From Setomelanomma holmii (lineage: Eukaryota > Ascomycota > Dothideomycetes > Pleosporales > Phaeosphaeriaceae), in contig ML978170.1 in assembly GCA_010015745.1 (NCBI GenBank), positions 186,001-250,000 on the forward strand: 64,000 nt of DNA. The letters run 5' to 3'. Numbering within the stretch: the first letter of the stretch is position 1; each line of letters begins with the position of its first letter. This document shows, in pieces, positions 1 through 9,968 of the stretch. Both the position numbers and the translations under genes were made by a program. The notes under the pieces were generated by a model. It saw only the letters and a program-made list of their open reading frames with translations, had not been told where the DNA came from and searched no databases.

Positions 1-1282
1 CTCGGACAACGGATCCTGAAGTGCGATAGCACACAGTACGACACCAGCTGTGAAGAAGCAAAGTCCGGCATGCATAGCGGCATAAGTTGATTGATATCGA
101 TGTAATGTGGCAATGTTTTCTAGGGCTCCAAGCGAAGACGTACGAAGGGCCGAGGTCATCAGCTGAAAGATGGGCAATTGACGTTCAGCGAGACGATCTT
201 GCTTGGATTCTGAGGCTTTGTCATACAGAGCCCAGCGGTGGAGGGCCATCTGAAGGTTATCATACGCAAGCTACAGTGATAACGCTTGAAGATGTAACTT
301 TCGCAATGAGGCCTCGTTCGAGGTAACTTGTGGGCTGGTGATGTTCGACAAAAGCAAATGACGCGGGAGGCTGTCACTACAGTGGACAAGCTTGCTGTGT
401 ACCACAGCTAAGCTTTCCAGCCTATTGGTCTGAATGCGCCGTCCAAGGAAAGGTCCCATGATCCGATACAGCTGGAACTTGTGCCGATGGTAGGAAAGGA
501 GCGATACGATCTGCCCTGAAAGCTCGAATTGGTAAACACTGTTGCCTGCCGGGTCATCTTCCAAGGGATCAACATCGCAGTCAGAATCGTCTATGGCGCA
601 TGGCCGCCCAAATGCAACCGCAGCGTATCTGCTCAATTGCCATCAGTCAGAAATACGAAGACTCGATACCATGCACCACCACTCACTTGTCAAAAACTTC
701 CAATGTCCACCATGTTCGTGCCCAGCTTTGCACAGCATATGCTGAAGCACGTCGAGATAAACGTTTCCGATGCAGACCGAGATTTTGTGCCAGGTTAATT
801 GCGCTTCCGAGGATGTCGAAGCCACTGTTAGGTCTCCCATTGAACAAATGAAAGCTACCGAGAAGGATACAGATCTGCACAGTCTCGATGCCGGGTGTGT
901 CGATGATCGTTATATACGACTGCTCGATTTGCTGCAGCAAGGCATATGCGAATCGTTTCGTTTCAGCAGACTCAAGGGCCGAAACCCTGGATGAGCTGTA
1001 GAATGCTGCCAGTCCGAGAGCTGTAACTACCAGTCTTGCAAAGTTCTCCTCACCATAGGAAACAATGCCAGTTAAAAACAATTCGTCACAACGCTCGCGG
1101 AATAACGATTGAGGTATAGTCTGCCATGCGTCAGTTCTCCTCATATTGTCAGGTTGTCCCATTACCATCATGAACCAATCGACCGTCGCAAAGAAAATGT
1201 CCACAAGGGCATCTAGACGGCCTTGCGATGGTAAAGATGTGGCTACGAAGCTCGACCATCGCGTTCCAGCTTTAACGGATGG

Positions 1283-1309
1283 GATGCTCGCACAGTCCGC
1301 AACAAGCAA
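1283..1309. repeat. Left target-site duplication and terminal inverted repeat of the hAT element
   Basis: GATGCTCG (1283-1290) is the duplicated target; the 19 bases that follow are the left terminal inverted repeat. On the minus strand the target is part of the codons for Pro-Ser-Ile of the disrupted transcription factor. Confidence 0.95.
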
Positions 1310-4300
1310 TCCAGATTGGTTCGCTTGCTTGACTTGCTTGAGTTAATTAATTCAATCAAGTCAATCTGAGCTCACCCAAATTCGCAAGCAAGTCAAGCTG
1401 AGGAGTGATTTTTGATTGACTTGCTTATCCTGCTTGTTAACTGTAGGACATTTTTGAGGTTTCTGCAGTAGCTAGGGAGTCGATCTCACGATACTTCCTT
1501 GGAGTTGCAATTAGCCCCTGAAGGTCATCCCAAGTTAGATTAGACCTGTCTGTGCACTCATACTGTGCTACACCGTACTACACCGTTCTGTACTGTGCTC
1601 CACAGTACATTTTTGAAATTTTTACTGTTATTGCTACTGCCTATACTGACGCGTTTTTTGGTATTTTTAGTTGCCTACAATGGCTAAGCGCTCTTGAGCT
1701 CTCTCTACTAGCACCGCTGCCACGCCCGCTGCCAAACGTACGCACCTATCAGAGCCCTCATCTCAGCAGGTATCTCAACGATCACTATCGCCCTGGCAAG
1801 CCCTAGCTGCTGCAAGTCAGGCTATAACGTTTGAGTCGCAATTGTTGGAGTCGCAGCCAGAGGTGGAGATCGTTGCGCCTACTCAGGGCAGCCACGCTGG
1901 GACAGCGACAACAGCTGAAGCTGGCAGTGGCGATGGAGATGATGGAGATGGCGATAACTTTGACGGCATTGACTAGGAGCAGTTAGGACGCTTTATGAAG
2001 CCTCTTACAACCTAGCGGCGCGTCAAAAGCTGGATATATCAACATGGCTATCGCGTTGTTGAGTGTAAGAACCCGAGTCGAGTATGGTTTGTATGTAAGT
2101 ACTGCCATACTCACAAGGCTATCGACGCTAGCGGCAGCGGCATGTTTGACGTTACAAGGGCTACAACAGCTGCTGCTACTCATCTCGGCTTGCAGAGACA
2201 AGGCTATAGGCTTACAAAAGAGCGGTATACAACAACAGCAACAGTCTGGTAGGCAGCTCTCTCTGCGGCAAGCTTTGAAGGCTGGTGTTGAGGTCTCTCA
2301 AGAGGCTGCCAACGTGATAGGCAACTTCAATATACAGCAGTTTCAACAAGCTGCTGTACTCTGCCTACTCAATGACAACCTACTGATAGAGCTGCTTACG
2401 AAGCCCTCCTTCCGCGATATGATAAAATTTTCGAACCCAGAGGCAGAGGCAGCGTTATAGGTGAGTTCTTGCAGTGTTGCTACATACGCAATGCGCCTGT
2501 TCCGCTTTATACAGCCCCAAGTCGTCCAGGCCCTGTCAGAAGCTGCAGGTAAAATACACGTAAGCTTTGACAGCTAGACGACAAAGGGTGGCAAGCGTAG
2601 GTTCTTTGGGGTCGTTGCACACTTTGCTGACGCTTCTAGAGTAATACACAACTTGCCTATCGCCCTACCACAACTTGCAGGCTCTCATACCGGCGAAGCT
2701 ATTGCATATACAATCGCCTAAACGCTTAGGGTTTACAGTATCACTAGCAACAAGCTTGGTTATTTTGTACTCGACAACGCTACAAACAACAACACCGCTA
2801 TTGCTGCGCTTGCTTGCGTATACGACTTTGACGCTACCTATTGATGCCTCCGTTGTAGTCCTTATACGCTTAATCTTATTAGCTAGGCAATAATACTTAG
2901 CAAGGACCGCGAGGCTTACAACAACGCTGCTGAACAGCTTGATACAGAGGAGTTGTACATGCGCGAGTGGCGTAGAGATGGGCCGTTAGGCGTACTAATC
3001 GACGTCATTAACTTCATCAGAACACCACAACAGTATGAGTTTTTCAGAGAGTTTCAAAGCGCTGTTAACGCTAAGTTACCTGCTAGAGAGCGTCTCAAAA
3101 TACTTGAGCTAGTCAAGCCTGTTATTACCCGCTGGAACTCGTATTACGCTTCATTTGAGCGCGCAGCTAAACTTCAGGCTGCTTACAACTCCTACGCTGA
3201 GCATCATATTAGTCGCGTCTCCCTTCAAGATAGACGCGCAAATCAAGCTGGCAACAAGCCTCTAGACGCTCCAGGTTGGATGAGACCAACCAGCCTTACA
3301 GCTGCTGACTAGGCAGTAATAACAGAGTACCAGGACTGCCTTGAGCCGCTCAAGGTTGCTACGGAGCGGCTTGAAGGTTGAGGCAAAGCAGGCAAATTTG
3401 GTGCTATATACGAGGTTATACCCGTCTTTAAGTACGTACTCACCTCACTCAAAGCTCGTACGTGCTAATACGAGCAAGTCGATTTTAACCACCCCAACGC
3501 GCCAGAGGACCACCTCAATATCAACCTACACGCCGCCTGGCGTAAGGCCAACAATTACTACGATAAGCTTGATCGATCGCCTGCCTACTACGCTGCTGCC
3601 TGCCTCCATCTATACTACAAATACTACTGCGAGAACAGCTGGGCTAACAAGCCAGAGTGGCTTGCTGCTGCCAACGCTGGGTTTCAGCGACTCTAGCAGT
3701 CGTATAGACCTCAGCGTATACGCCCCTAACCTCCACCGACTTTAACAACGACTGCACATGGTATAGATGACGTAATTGGTGCCTTTACACGCCGCAACAA
3801 CACCAGAGATAAGGCAGCTCACAACAACGAGTACGAGCGCTAGAGGACTCAAGAGCTAGAGTGGAGCCAAGAGCAGTACTTGGGTGATGGTCACCCAGTC
3901 GTCTACTGGATACAGATGCGCTCAAAACACCCGTGTTTAAGCCAGTCTGCGATCGATATACTGACAGTACCAGCATCAAGCTGCGAGTGTGAGAGGCTCT
4001 TCAGCGAGCTTGGCGACCTACTTGAGCCTAAGCGACGAGCTATTGGTAGTGAGTTACTGGCTGCCCTTCAGTTAGTACGATCGTGGACAAGAGCAGGCTT
4101 CAAAACTCATGACAACGACAGGGACAGCGTACCAGATGAGGATATCATACAAGACTACAATATACACGAGTGGTCTGACAAGCCACTGTAGTTGTATAGA
4201 ACTTTGATCTCTTAGCGTCTAATCTGATCAATCTATCAATCAAGTCGCAATCAAGCCGCTTAAAAACACTAACAGTCAAGTAACAATCAAGCGACGACGA

Positions 4301-4364
4301 CATCGCCAACAAGCAAGTCAATCGACGACCTCAAGATTGCTTGACTTGCTTGTTGCGGACTGTG
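1291..4364 (+). mobile_element. hAT-superfamily DNA transposon, complete ends
   Basis: The 3,074-bp element starts CACAGTCCGCAACAAGCAA and ends with its exact reverse complement (1291-1309 and 4346-4364). It is flanked by the 8-bp duplication GATGCTCG at 1283-1290 and 4365-4372. Perfect short inverted repeats plus an 8-bp duplication are diagnostic for hAT elements. Both ends carry subterminal copies of a motif like AAGCAAGTCAA in both orientations (1318-1440 and 4225-4350), the kind of site hAT transposases bind. The single internal gene encodes a hAT transposase that is now full of stops, so the copy is non-autonomous. The intact ends could still respond to a transposase supplied elsewhere. 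Confidence 0.95.
1680..4191 (+). pseudogene. Degenerate hAT transposase
   Basis: A coding frame starts at the ATG at 1680 and can be followed to the TAG at 4189-4191, with one frame change near 2245-2260 and about ten in-frame stops. In order: a low-complexity N-terminus; a BED-type zinc-finger-like stretch (W-F-V-C-x2-C-H-T-H, about 2085-2115); the catalytic-core segment around T-T-K-G-G-K-R (2580-2600); a helical region with I-T-R-W-N-S (3125-3140); and the C-terminal hAT dimerisation domain with S-S-C-E-C-E-R-L-F-S (3975-4005). Several stops are TAG where hAT proteins have Trp, for example just before T-T-K-G-G-K. That means TGG changed to TAG, as C-to-T mutation on the opposite strand would produce. 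No functional protein can be made from this copy. Confidence 0.9.
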
Positions 4365-4372
4365 GATGCTCG
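4346..4372. repeat. Right terminal inverted repeat and target-site duplication of the hAT element
   Basis: Bases 4346-4364 are the exact reverse complement of the left repeat. GATGCTCG follows at 4365-4372. Deleting one duplication plus the element restores an open frame across the insertion point. Confidence 0.95.
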
Positions 4373-4863
4373 GAAGAGCGTCCTCATTACCCTTGCCAAT
4401 TTCCCCCGGGAGTGCGGAAGCATCTTCTTGATGTTTGTCGACATCAGAGAGCATCTACAAAGCTCAACTTAGCACACATTTAGAAACCTGAGGAGTTCTG
4501 GGTGTACCAAGCGCGCAAGGTCGACAATCGTGAACTCCAAGAGGTGAGCTCTCTCGTCTCGTGCTGGCTGGGTCATTGTGACATCTGAAGATCCTGAGTG
4601 CCTGACCCCTCTCCTGTCTGTCTCGCATGGCACACCGGCTCGTACACAAGGCTGACATGGCCGGCTTGCGTTGCACTACAGAGTTAGACGACGTAACTCG
4701 AACAAAGTTTCGACTCACACCCAGCTTACGATGGCGACACCTTGTGCATGCAGCAGAGATTCTTTGCCTTTTCATCGCTTGAAGCATATGAATTGTCCAG
4801 ACCAGGATGGGGTGGAGCTAGGCTGCACCTGAAGTTTGTGTTCTAGATGCTTAAGCTATGACG

Positions 4864-6835
4864 TCACCGCGACGAAGGTTCCACGATCGTGGGCTCTTGG
4901 TCGACCTTCTTTCTGAACAGTAGCTTCTCCGGTTGAGGAAGCTTGTAACTCGACCTGATGGCTTTAGCACTTAAATCCACAGGTTCTTTAATGTACTTAC
5001 AAGGCTCCAAACAACGCACGATCTTGCAGACACAAACCCAAAGTTTGAGCCAGTATCTCATTGAAATTTGGGTCTGCTTGTGCAGCAAGATAGACCTGGC
5101 AAATCGACAGAGAATAGTCCGGTGCGATCGTGGTATCTTCCCTGGCCATACTAACCAGCGCGTATACCTTATCACGAGGATCCGCACACTTCCAGTCGCG
5201 GAATGTCTGTATGAGACGCTGTAGGCTTGGTTTGGGAGTCTGTGCATGGCGCCAATGTGCACGCTGCCAGACCATATGTGCAGCCGAGCTCTGGAAGACC
5301 TGAGTAGCAAATTCGTGGTGTGCAAACCAATTTGAGTCCATGATCTCGCTGAGAGTCAAATATAGTGCCTGCATGTTGTCCCAAGCAAACCTCTTTGAGC
5401 CACAGCACACGGTGATATCCCTAGCGTGAACAACTTCTTGGACGATCCACATTCTTCGCCAATAAGGGCGTTCGCAGAGCTCGGCAAGCGCTTTCCCTTC
5501 TTCCTTAGTCCAGAATGGATGATAGCCAAAGCCTTTCCGTCGCAGCTTTTGAGCTCCCTTCGCACAAAGGTAGTCCATTGCCAGACTGCTGTTCTCTGCC
5601 TCTACGCCGAGCCAAATGCACACGCGGGATGCTTTGACGTAAATTTGCTTCATCAGATTGACCTGGTGATTTCGCTCTTGAACGTTGGATTGATCGATAC
5701 AGATTGCGTCAATCCAGAAGAGTTCAGGCTCAGACATTGAGGAGCTTCTTTGGCAAAGAAACTCATAAAGATTATTTCGGATCGTGATCCAAACGTTGCG
5801 GCCGACCGCAATCTGCCGCAATCGTATTGTATCACCCCAGCTGTAAGAGAGAGCGGTGTACGCCGGGAGTGCTGCTAAGGTAGCACACTGGAAGTGACCG
5901 TAAGGTTTCGTTTCTGCCGGTCTCGGGTAGAGCTTGAATAGGCGGATCTGCTGGCTACAGAGATCTATTGCAGGATATATCGAGGTTGGTGAGTCACCAC
6001 TGATGTCGTCTTTCTTGCTTAAAGGGGTTGAAGACAATGGCCCTGAGCCCACTTGGTTGCGATCCGTTTGCCTGTTTAGCTCCAATGCAATGTGGCGCAC
6101 CTGTCGCATTTCTTGCAGGACCAAACGTTGACTCATTCTCTGCTTCTGCTCTGCTTCTTGTTGATAGTGCTCGAATCGTATGGCTAGAGCGCGTGAAGTC
6201 AATGGAAATCGGCTTCTGTGAGGCGATACATGGCCGAGGATCTGTTCGCATCCCGGGAAAGTACAAGTTTTCTGCACTTGATGAAGTCCTTTGTGCCGTG
6301 ACCGGAGCGTGCAATTTGGCACGTGGCAGAGTCCACCAAAAAGCCGCATCCGTTGGCAAGGTCCAAAATGGCATTTGGGAAGTGAGCAGTTGGGCAGAGC
6401 GCAGATCCCGGGATCATCTCGCCTCCTCTCGCGATGGACGAAGTCGCCAATCGCTAGTTGACACGAGGGGCCATCCAATATACCAGGCAACAGGGGATCA
6501 ATAGATTGTCCTGGTTGTCGATCGTGTTCAAGTTTGGAGATGTCGCTGTCCAGCAGTTGTATTTGTCTCGTAGCTTCATCGATCTGCGCTTCGAATTTAA
6601 TCCCACCGACGCACCATTGCCTGATCTTCTCATGCTCTACGATCTGGAGCTGTACCTTTGCATCAATCTCTTGACACAAGCTGCATCTCAGCTGAACTTG
6701 CACCATCCCATCCAACCTTATCTTCTTGCACATCTCGACTGCATCGCCATTCTCATCGTTTCCTACGCACTCGTCACGGAATGGCCCTACCCAATATTGG
6801 TCTCCACATGCGAAAGCGAGCGGGTGGAAGCACAT
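4864..6835 (-). CDS. HET-domain protein with Cys/His-rich zinc-finger-like N-terminus
   Basis: Two exons (6835-5001 and 4954-4864) with a 46-bp GT-AG intron give 641 residues. The ATG at 6835 is the first in frame. The HET (heterokaryon incompatibility) domain begins near residue 325 with Y-T-A-L-S-Y-S-W-G, then W-I-D-A-I-C-I-D-Q, R-P-Y-W-R-R-M-W-I-V-Q-E and D-P-R-D-K-V-Y-A-L, the standard order. Residues 1-60 hold spaced cysteines resembling a small zinc-binding module and are followed by a coiled-coil-like stretch (about 60-105). Residues 145-206 hold three tandem copies of C-x4-C-x5-H-x3-(H/C). HET proteins act in non-self recognition and can trigger cell death on fusion of incompatible strains. 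Here only the family is certain. The partner and trigger are not visible. A decayed HET paralogue lies just upstream on the same strand. Confidence 0.85.
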
Positions 6836-7273
6836 CTTCGCTCACAAAAGATTATGACCTCCAGAGGTGGACTGTCTCTGTTGTGCGTTGCCTTGGAGGG
6901 GTATCAAAGTAATAGCCAATTGGCCCGCAACTGAGCACGGCCGCGCCGACCGGTGGGAGGGGCTGAGCATGCAGGCTGCAGATGAGGCGGTGTCAAAGCC
7001 ACGTAGGCCTGCTGGCGCGAACGTCATCAGGGACAGCTGAAGGGTAGACGAAGCATAAGAGAATTGGAGTACGTTTGTCGAAGATATCTTGTCCCGATCG
7101 CATTTGTTCAAGACATGGAAAGGACCATGCGGAGACACGGCAACTTCTACGCACCAGCGAGCTGATTGGCCAAAGCACCTGCCTCACGCAATTCATAAAA
7201 AGATTAGGCAGTAAAACGATATATGAATTCACTGCAGCATCGCGATATCAGAGAATTCAAAAGTGAAACGGTC
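6836..7273. other. Intergenic stretch between two HET genes
   Basis: This 438-bp stretch holds the presumed promoter of the intact HET gene on the minus strand. I see no convincing coding frame, RNA gene or repeat in it. Confidence 0.4.
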
Positions 7274-9359
7274 TCAAAAAGCGAGTGCAGTTGCGTGGGT
7301 GAAGTGCCTGGGGCTCGAGGTTGCGTAAGACCAAGTGCCAGACGGTTCTCCATCCATGACACCTCCCACGTATGCATTACCAACGATCCGAAAACTGCCG
7401 TCATCTGCTTCTCGTAGGATAAGAGGTATTAGAGGCCAAGAAGGATGGCCAGCATGTCGCATTGAGCCAGGTCCTTCGGCCCGAGCCCGATGCGCCCCTG
7501 GAGGGTGATGAACAGCCTTTCGGTCTTCGAGGCAGTGCTTCAGTGTTCCGAGCGCACGTCGGACTGTGACACTTTCGTCATCGCCCGGCAAAAGCGAGAA
7601 TACCTCTCTGCAGACTTTTTCAAACTCCTCGTCCGTCGCAAGCTGTACGCCCTCGCCCTCGACATCCTTGCAGCCTTCACAACCTGCGCGGAGAACGTCT
7701 CGTGCCATATCGTTCGGGCTTTGACGACAAAATGCAGATATATTTGCCATGGATGTGAATTGATCCATGCGTGCGATAGTGTGGCTCAGTATTATCATCT
7801 CTTGAGACTCGTCGAACTCTACGTCCGATTCAGGTTGGACAATTAGATCGAAGAGGCATCCAGTAGCTGACAAGGCAAACTTATTGCCTTGTAAAGGGAA
7901 AAAGTTGAAGTTTGCGGTGGTCGTAGCTGCTGCTCTGTGGCTCGAATCCTGTCGGATCAACGACAGAAGTGGTCTTTCGAAAGACTGCGACCAGTCTGGA
8001 GCTCATGATGGCAATCCTGCAAGCCTATTCTCCGAGCATCTATTGTGTAAAGTGAGAACTATCATATCTCAACTGATCAGCGCTATAGCTGTTCCAATGT
8101 AAACTTGTAAGGAAGTCTTGGTATAGTCCGGTCGAATCGCATGATCTGAAGCATCCGAAGCAAACCCCAGAAATGCGTACACCCGGTCGCGAGGATCCGT
8201 GCATTTCAGCACGTCGCCGAGAGCAAATGCTTGTCTGAACAAGGTGACCAGTGGTGCTCTATTGCTCAAAGCCCCCAACGTACAATACGCAGCTTCGAAG
8301 GGGCCATATCCACATCAAATACTATGGCTCCGAGCTCATCGTCTTCAGGGACAGATTCGTACGTTACCATGTCGAAAATCACCTGCTGTTTCATTGCCAC
8401 GAAGAATCTGACCACGAATTTTAGCCACTCAGCTCGGACCCGCTTATCCCCGCAGTGAATCCAGATTTCGCTTGACGCGCCGATTTCTTGTTAAATCCAC
8501 AGTCGCTGCCAGTACGGTCGCTGGAAAAGAGCTTGCAAGTGAAGTGGTGACGGGAAGAACTTCACGTTGTCCAAGGCTGAAGCTGTCATTGGCGTATCAC
8601 CATTCGCCCCCCATCGCAGCGCGGCTTCTGATAGTTGAAGTCCAAGCGCCGCAACGCTGTCGAGGAGAACATCGCTGTTGTTTGCGCTCATTCCAGCCAG
8701 GCTGCCACGTAGCTCGCGTTGTGATATATCCTCCACATCTGCTGGATTTGTTGTCCTTTCTCTTCGATATCATTGTGATTGATACCTAGTCATCATTAGT
8801 ATGGTGTTGTAAGCCTGTACAGGGCTGTTAAGTGAAGAATAAGAAGTGTTGGTTGTATTACAAGTTATGGACAATGAGCACAATATATAGACGAAATTAG
8901 CCAATGAGACTAGCCTGAATAGGCTGACAGGTGTCAATGCAGGCACGTAGACTTACAGATAGCGTCAGCCCAAAGAACCGGATAGACAGGGGATATCGCT
9001 ACGAGAGCCTCATATAGGTTTTCTCGGATTTCGAGCTCGTACGTTTCGCCTCCGTCTTCTACCATTATTCGTCGCTTCTGGACTTCTCCCCATGTGTACG
9101 AAGGTGCAATGTAGTTAATCCATCGATCAATTGACACATGGTCAATCTGCACCTTTAACTGAGTGTCTGTTGCTTCATCTTCGGCGAAGACGCCAGAGTG
9201 CCGGCCTGGGGTTTTGACTCGAATCAATCGCATCTCGCTTCGCGAATCGTCCAGTGGTCGATATCGATAAGCTTGTCTGTCGTTTATACTTCTGTCAGTA
9301 GGTGTTTGTAGACGAGTCAGGTTTTCCAGGCACGATGTCTCAATTAAAGTTCTCCTCAA
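7274..9359 (-). pseudogene. Decayed HET-domain gene
   Basis: Minus-strand HET motifs occur in the right order but in different frames. First is I-A-P-S-Y-T-W-G and W-A-D-A-I-C (9110-8950), then a GT-AG intron of about 155 bp that contains a solo LTR. After it come I-N-H-N-D-I and the W-R-I-Y-H-N-A-S helix, a one-base frameshift near 8703, and R-P-Y-W-Q-R-L-W-I followed at once by a TAA (about 8490). D-P-R-D-R-V-Y-A-F-L-G follows in another frame (8190). The C-terminal segment carries G-R-I-G-L-G-P and G-N-A-Y-V-G-G-V-M-D-G-E (about 7500-7330), separated by two compensating frameshifts. No ATG is evident at the 5' end, so the start given is only where the reading frame opens. It is a tandem relative of the gene at 4864-6835 but lacks the Cys/His-rich N-terminus as far as can be read. 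Confidence 0.8.
8808..8929. mobile_element. 122-bp solo LTR inside an intron of the decayed HET gene
   Basis: The segment starts TGTAAGCC and ends GGCTGACA, giving TG...CA ends with imperfect inverted tips, and it is flanked on both sides by GGTGT (8803-8807 and 8930-8934). The 5-bp duplication, the TG/CA termini and the A/T-rich interior with a TATA-like run (8883-8889) are hallmarks of a retrotransposon LTR left alone after recombination between two LTRs. The short length suggests a Copia-like or TRIM-like family. The element is confined to the intron, so by itself it need not have destroyed the gene. Confidence 0.85.
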
Positions 9360-9720
9360 ACTGTATCGGTGTGGAGGCTGTGCCTATCACGACCCCATAT
9401 TGGCGAGCCCGAGGCTGAAAGCGGCGTCGAGAACCATGACCAGTCGGCTGGATGTTCGAGGCCGTGCAAATGCAATCAGTGGACATCATCGAAGCTGGCG
9501 CCTCATCGATCATATGGTTGAGAAGGGTCGCAAATTGCGTGTAGGTGAATGGGATTTAGCATGACTTACGTGGTATGAATGTCGACGTATTGTCGCAATT
9601 GAGGCCGATAAGATCCGCGGAGTCAAGCAAGAGAGCGCCCTGATAGGCCGACGTGAGCTTCCCGTGCTGTTCGACCCACACAAACTCGATCAAGGCAGCC
9701 CTACAACAACCTTAGATTTG
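9360..9720 (-). pseudogene. Possible relic exons of an unrecognised gene
   Basis: On the minus strand, about 44 in-frame residues (roughly 9698-9566) read like ordinary protein and are followed by a good donor (GTAAGT). A possible acceptor lies about 145 bases on, near 9420, and the frame after it is again protein-like but soon merges with the decayed HET gene. I cannot name a family. The plus-strand open frame at 9664-9873 has no ATG and looks like noise. This may be a remnant of a gene truncated when the HET region was rearranged. Confidence 0.2.
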
Positions 9721-9968
9721 TTATTGTTCACTCTCAAGCGTATTCCAACTCGCTATGTTGAAACGTTCTCATCTGGCTCCAAACTTGGGAAGGACATTCG
9801 AAGGACGGCCGCGCCGTTTGAGAAATTTGAACAGTATATTGACAGTACCTATACGCTATGCAGAGGGGTGTGAAGACTTGTAAATCATTATCAAAGCGCT
9901 CTTTTGGTATTGCGTGCTGAGCCCACCATAAGGTAAAGGTCAGTGAGTCGAGAGCCGTAGGTTACTCT

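Larger units (their letters stand above)
1..4787 (-). pseudogene. Zn2Cys6 transcription factor gene split by a hAT transposon, C-terminus beyond the left edge
   Basis: Read on the minus strand from an ATG at 4787 (second Met at 4775). The first exon starts a zinc cluster, and a 43-bp intron (4676-4718) is removed inside it. The spliced cluster is C-x2-C-x6-C-x5-C-x2-C-x6-C, exactly the Gal4-type spacing. Coding then runs to about 4373, is interrupted by the transposon at 1291-4364, and resumes in the same frame at 1290. The middle-homology region of fungal transcription factors follows (about 1250-690), then a good GT-AG intron near 637-684, then more of that domain to base 1. A TAG at 271-273 sits where a Gln codon is expected, and coding-quality sequence continues for 90 more codons to the edge. 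The intact gene would have encoded a nuclear DNA-binding regulator. Target unknown. A second intron near 4452-4504 is guessed. The call of non-functional is firm because two independent lesions are visible. Confidence 0.85.

Noticed and set aside
2675..2893. Separate small membrane protein inside the hAT element
   Set aside because: The hydrophobic translation is an off-frame reading of the transposase core.
9664..9873. 69-codon plus-strand frame as a small gene
   Set aside because: It starts without ATG, overlaps the relic exons on the other strand and has no motif.
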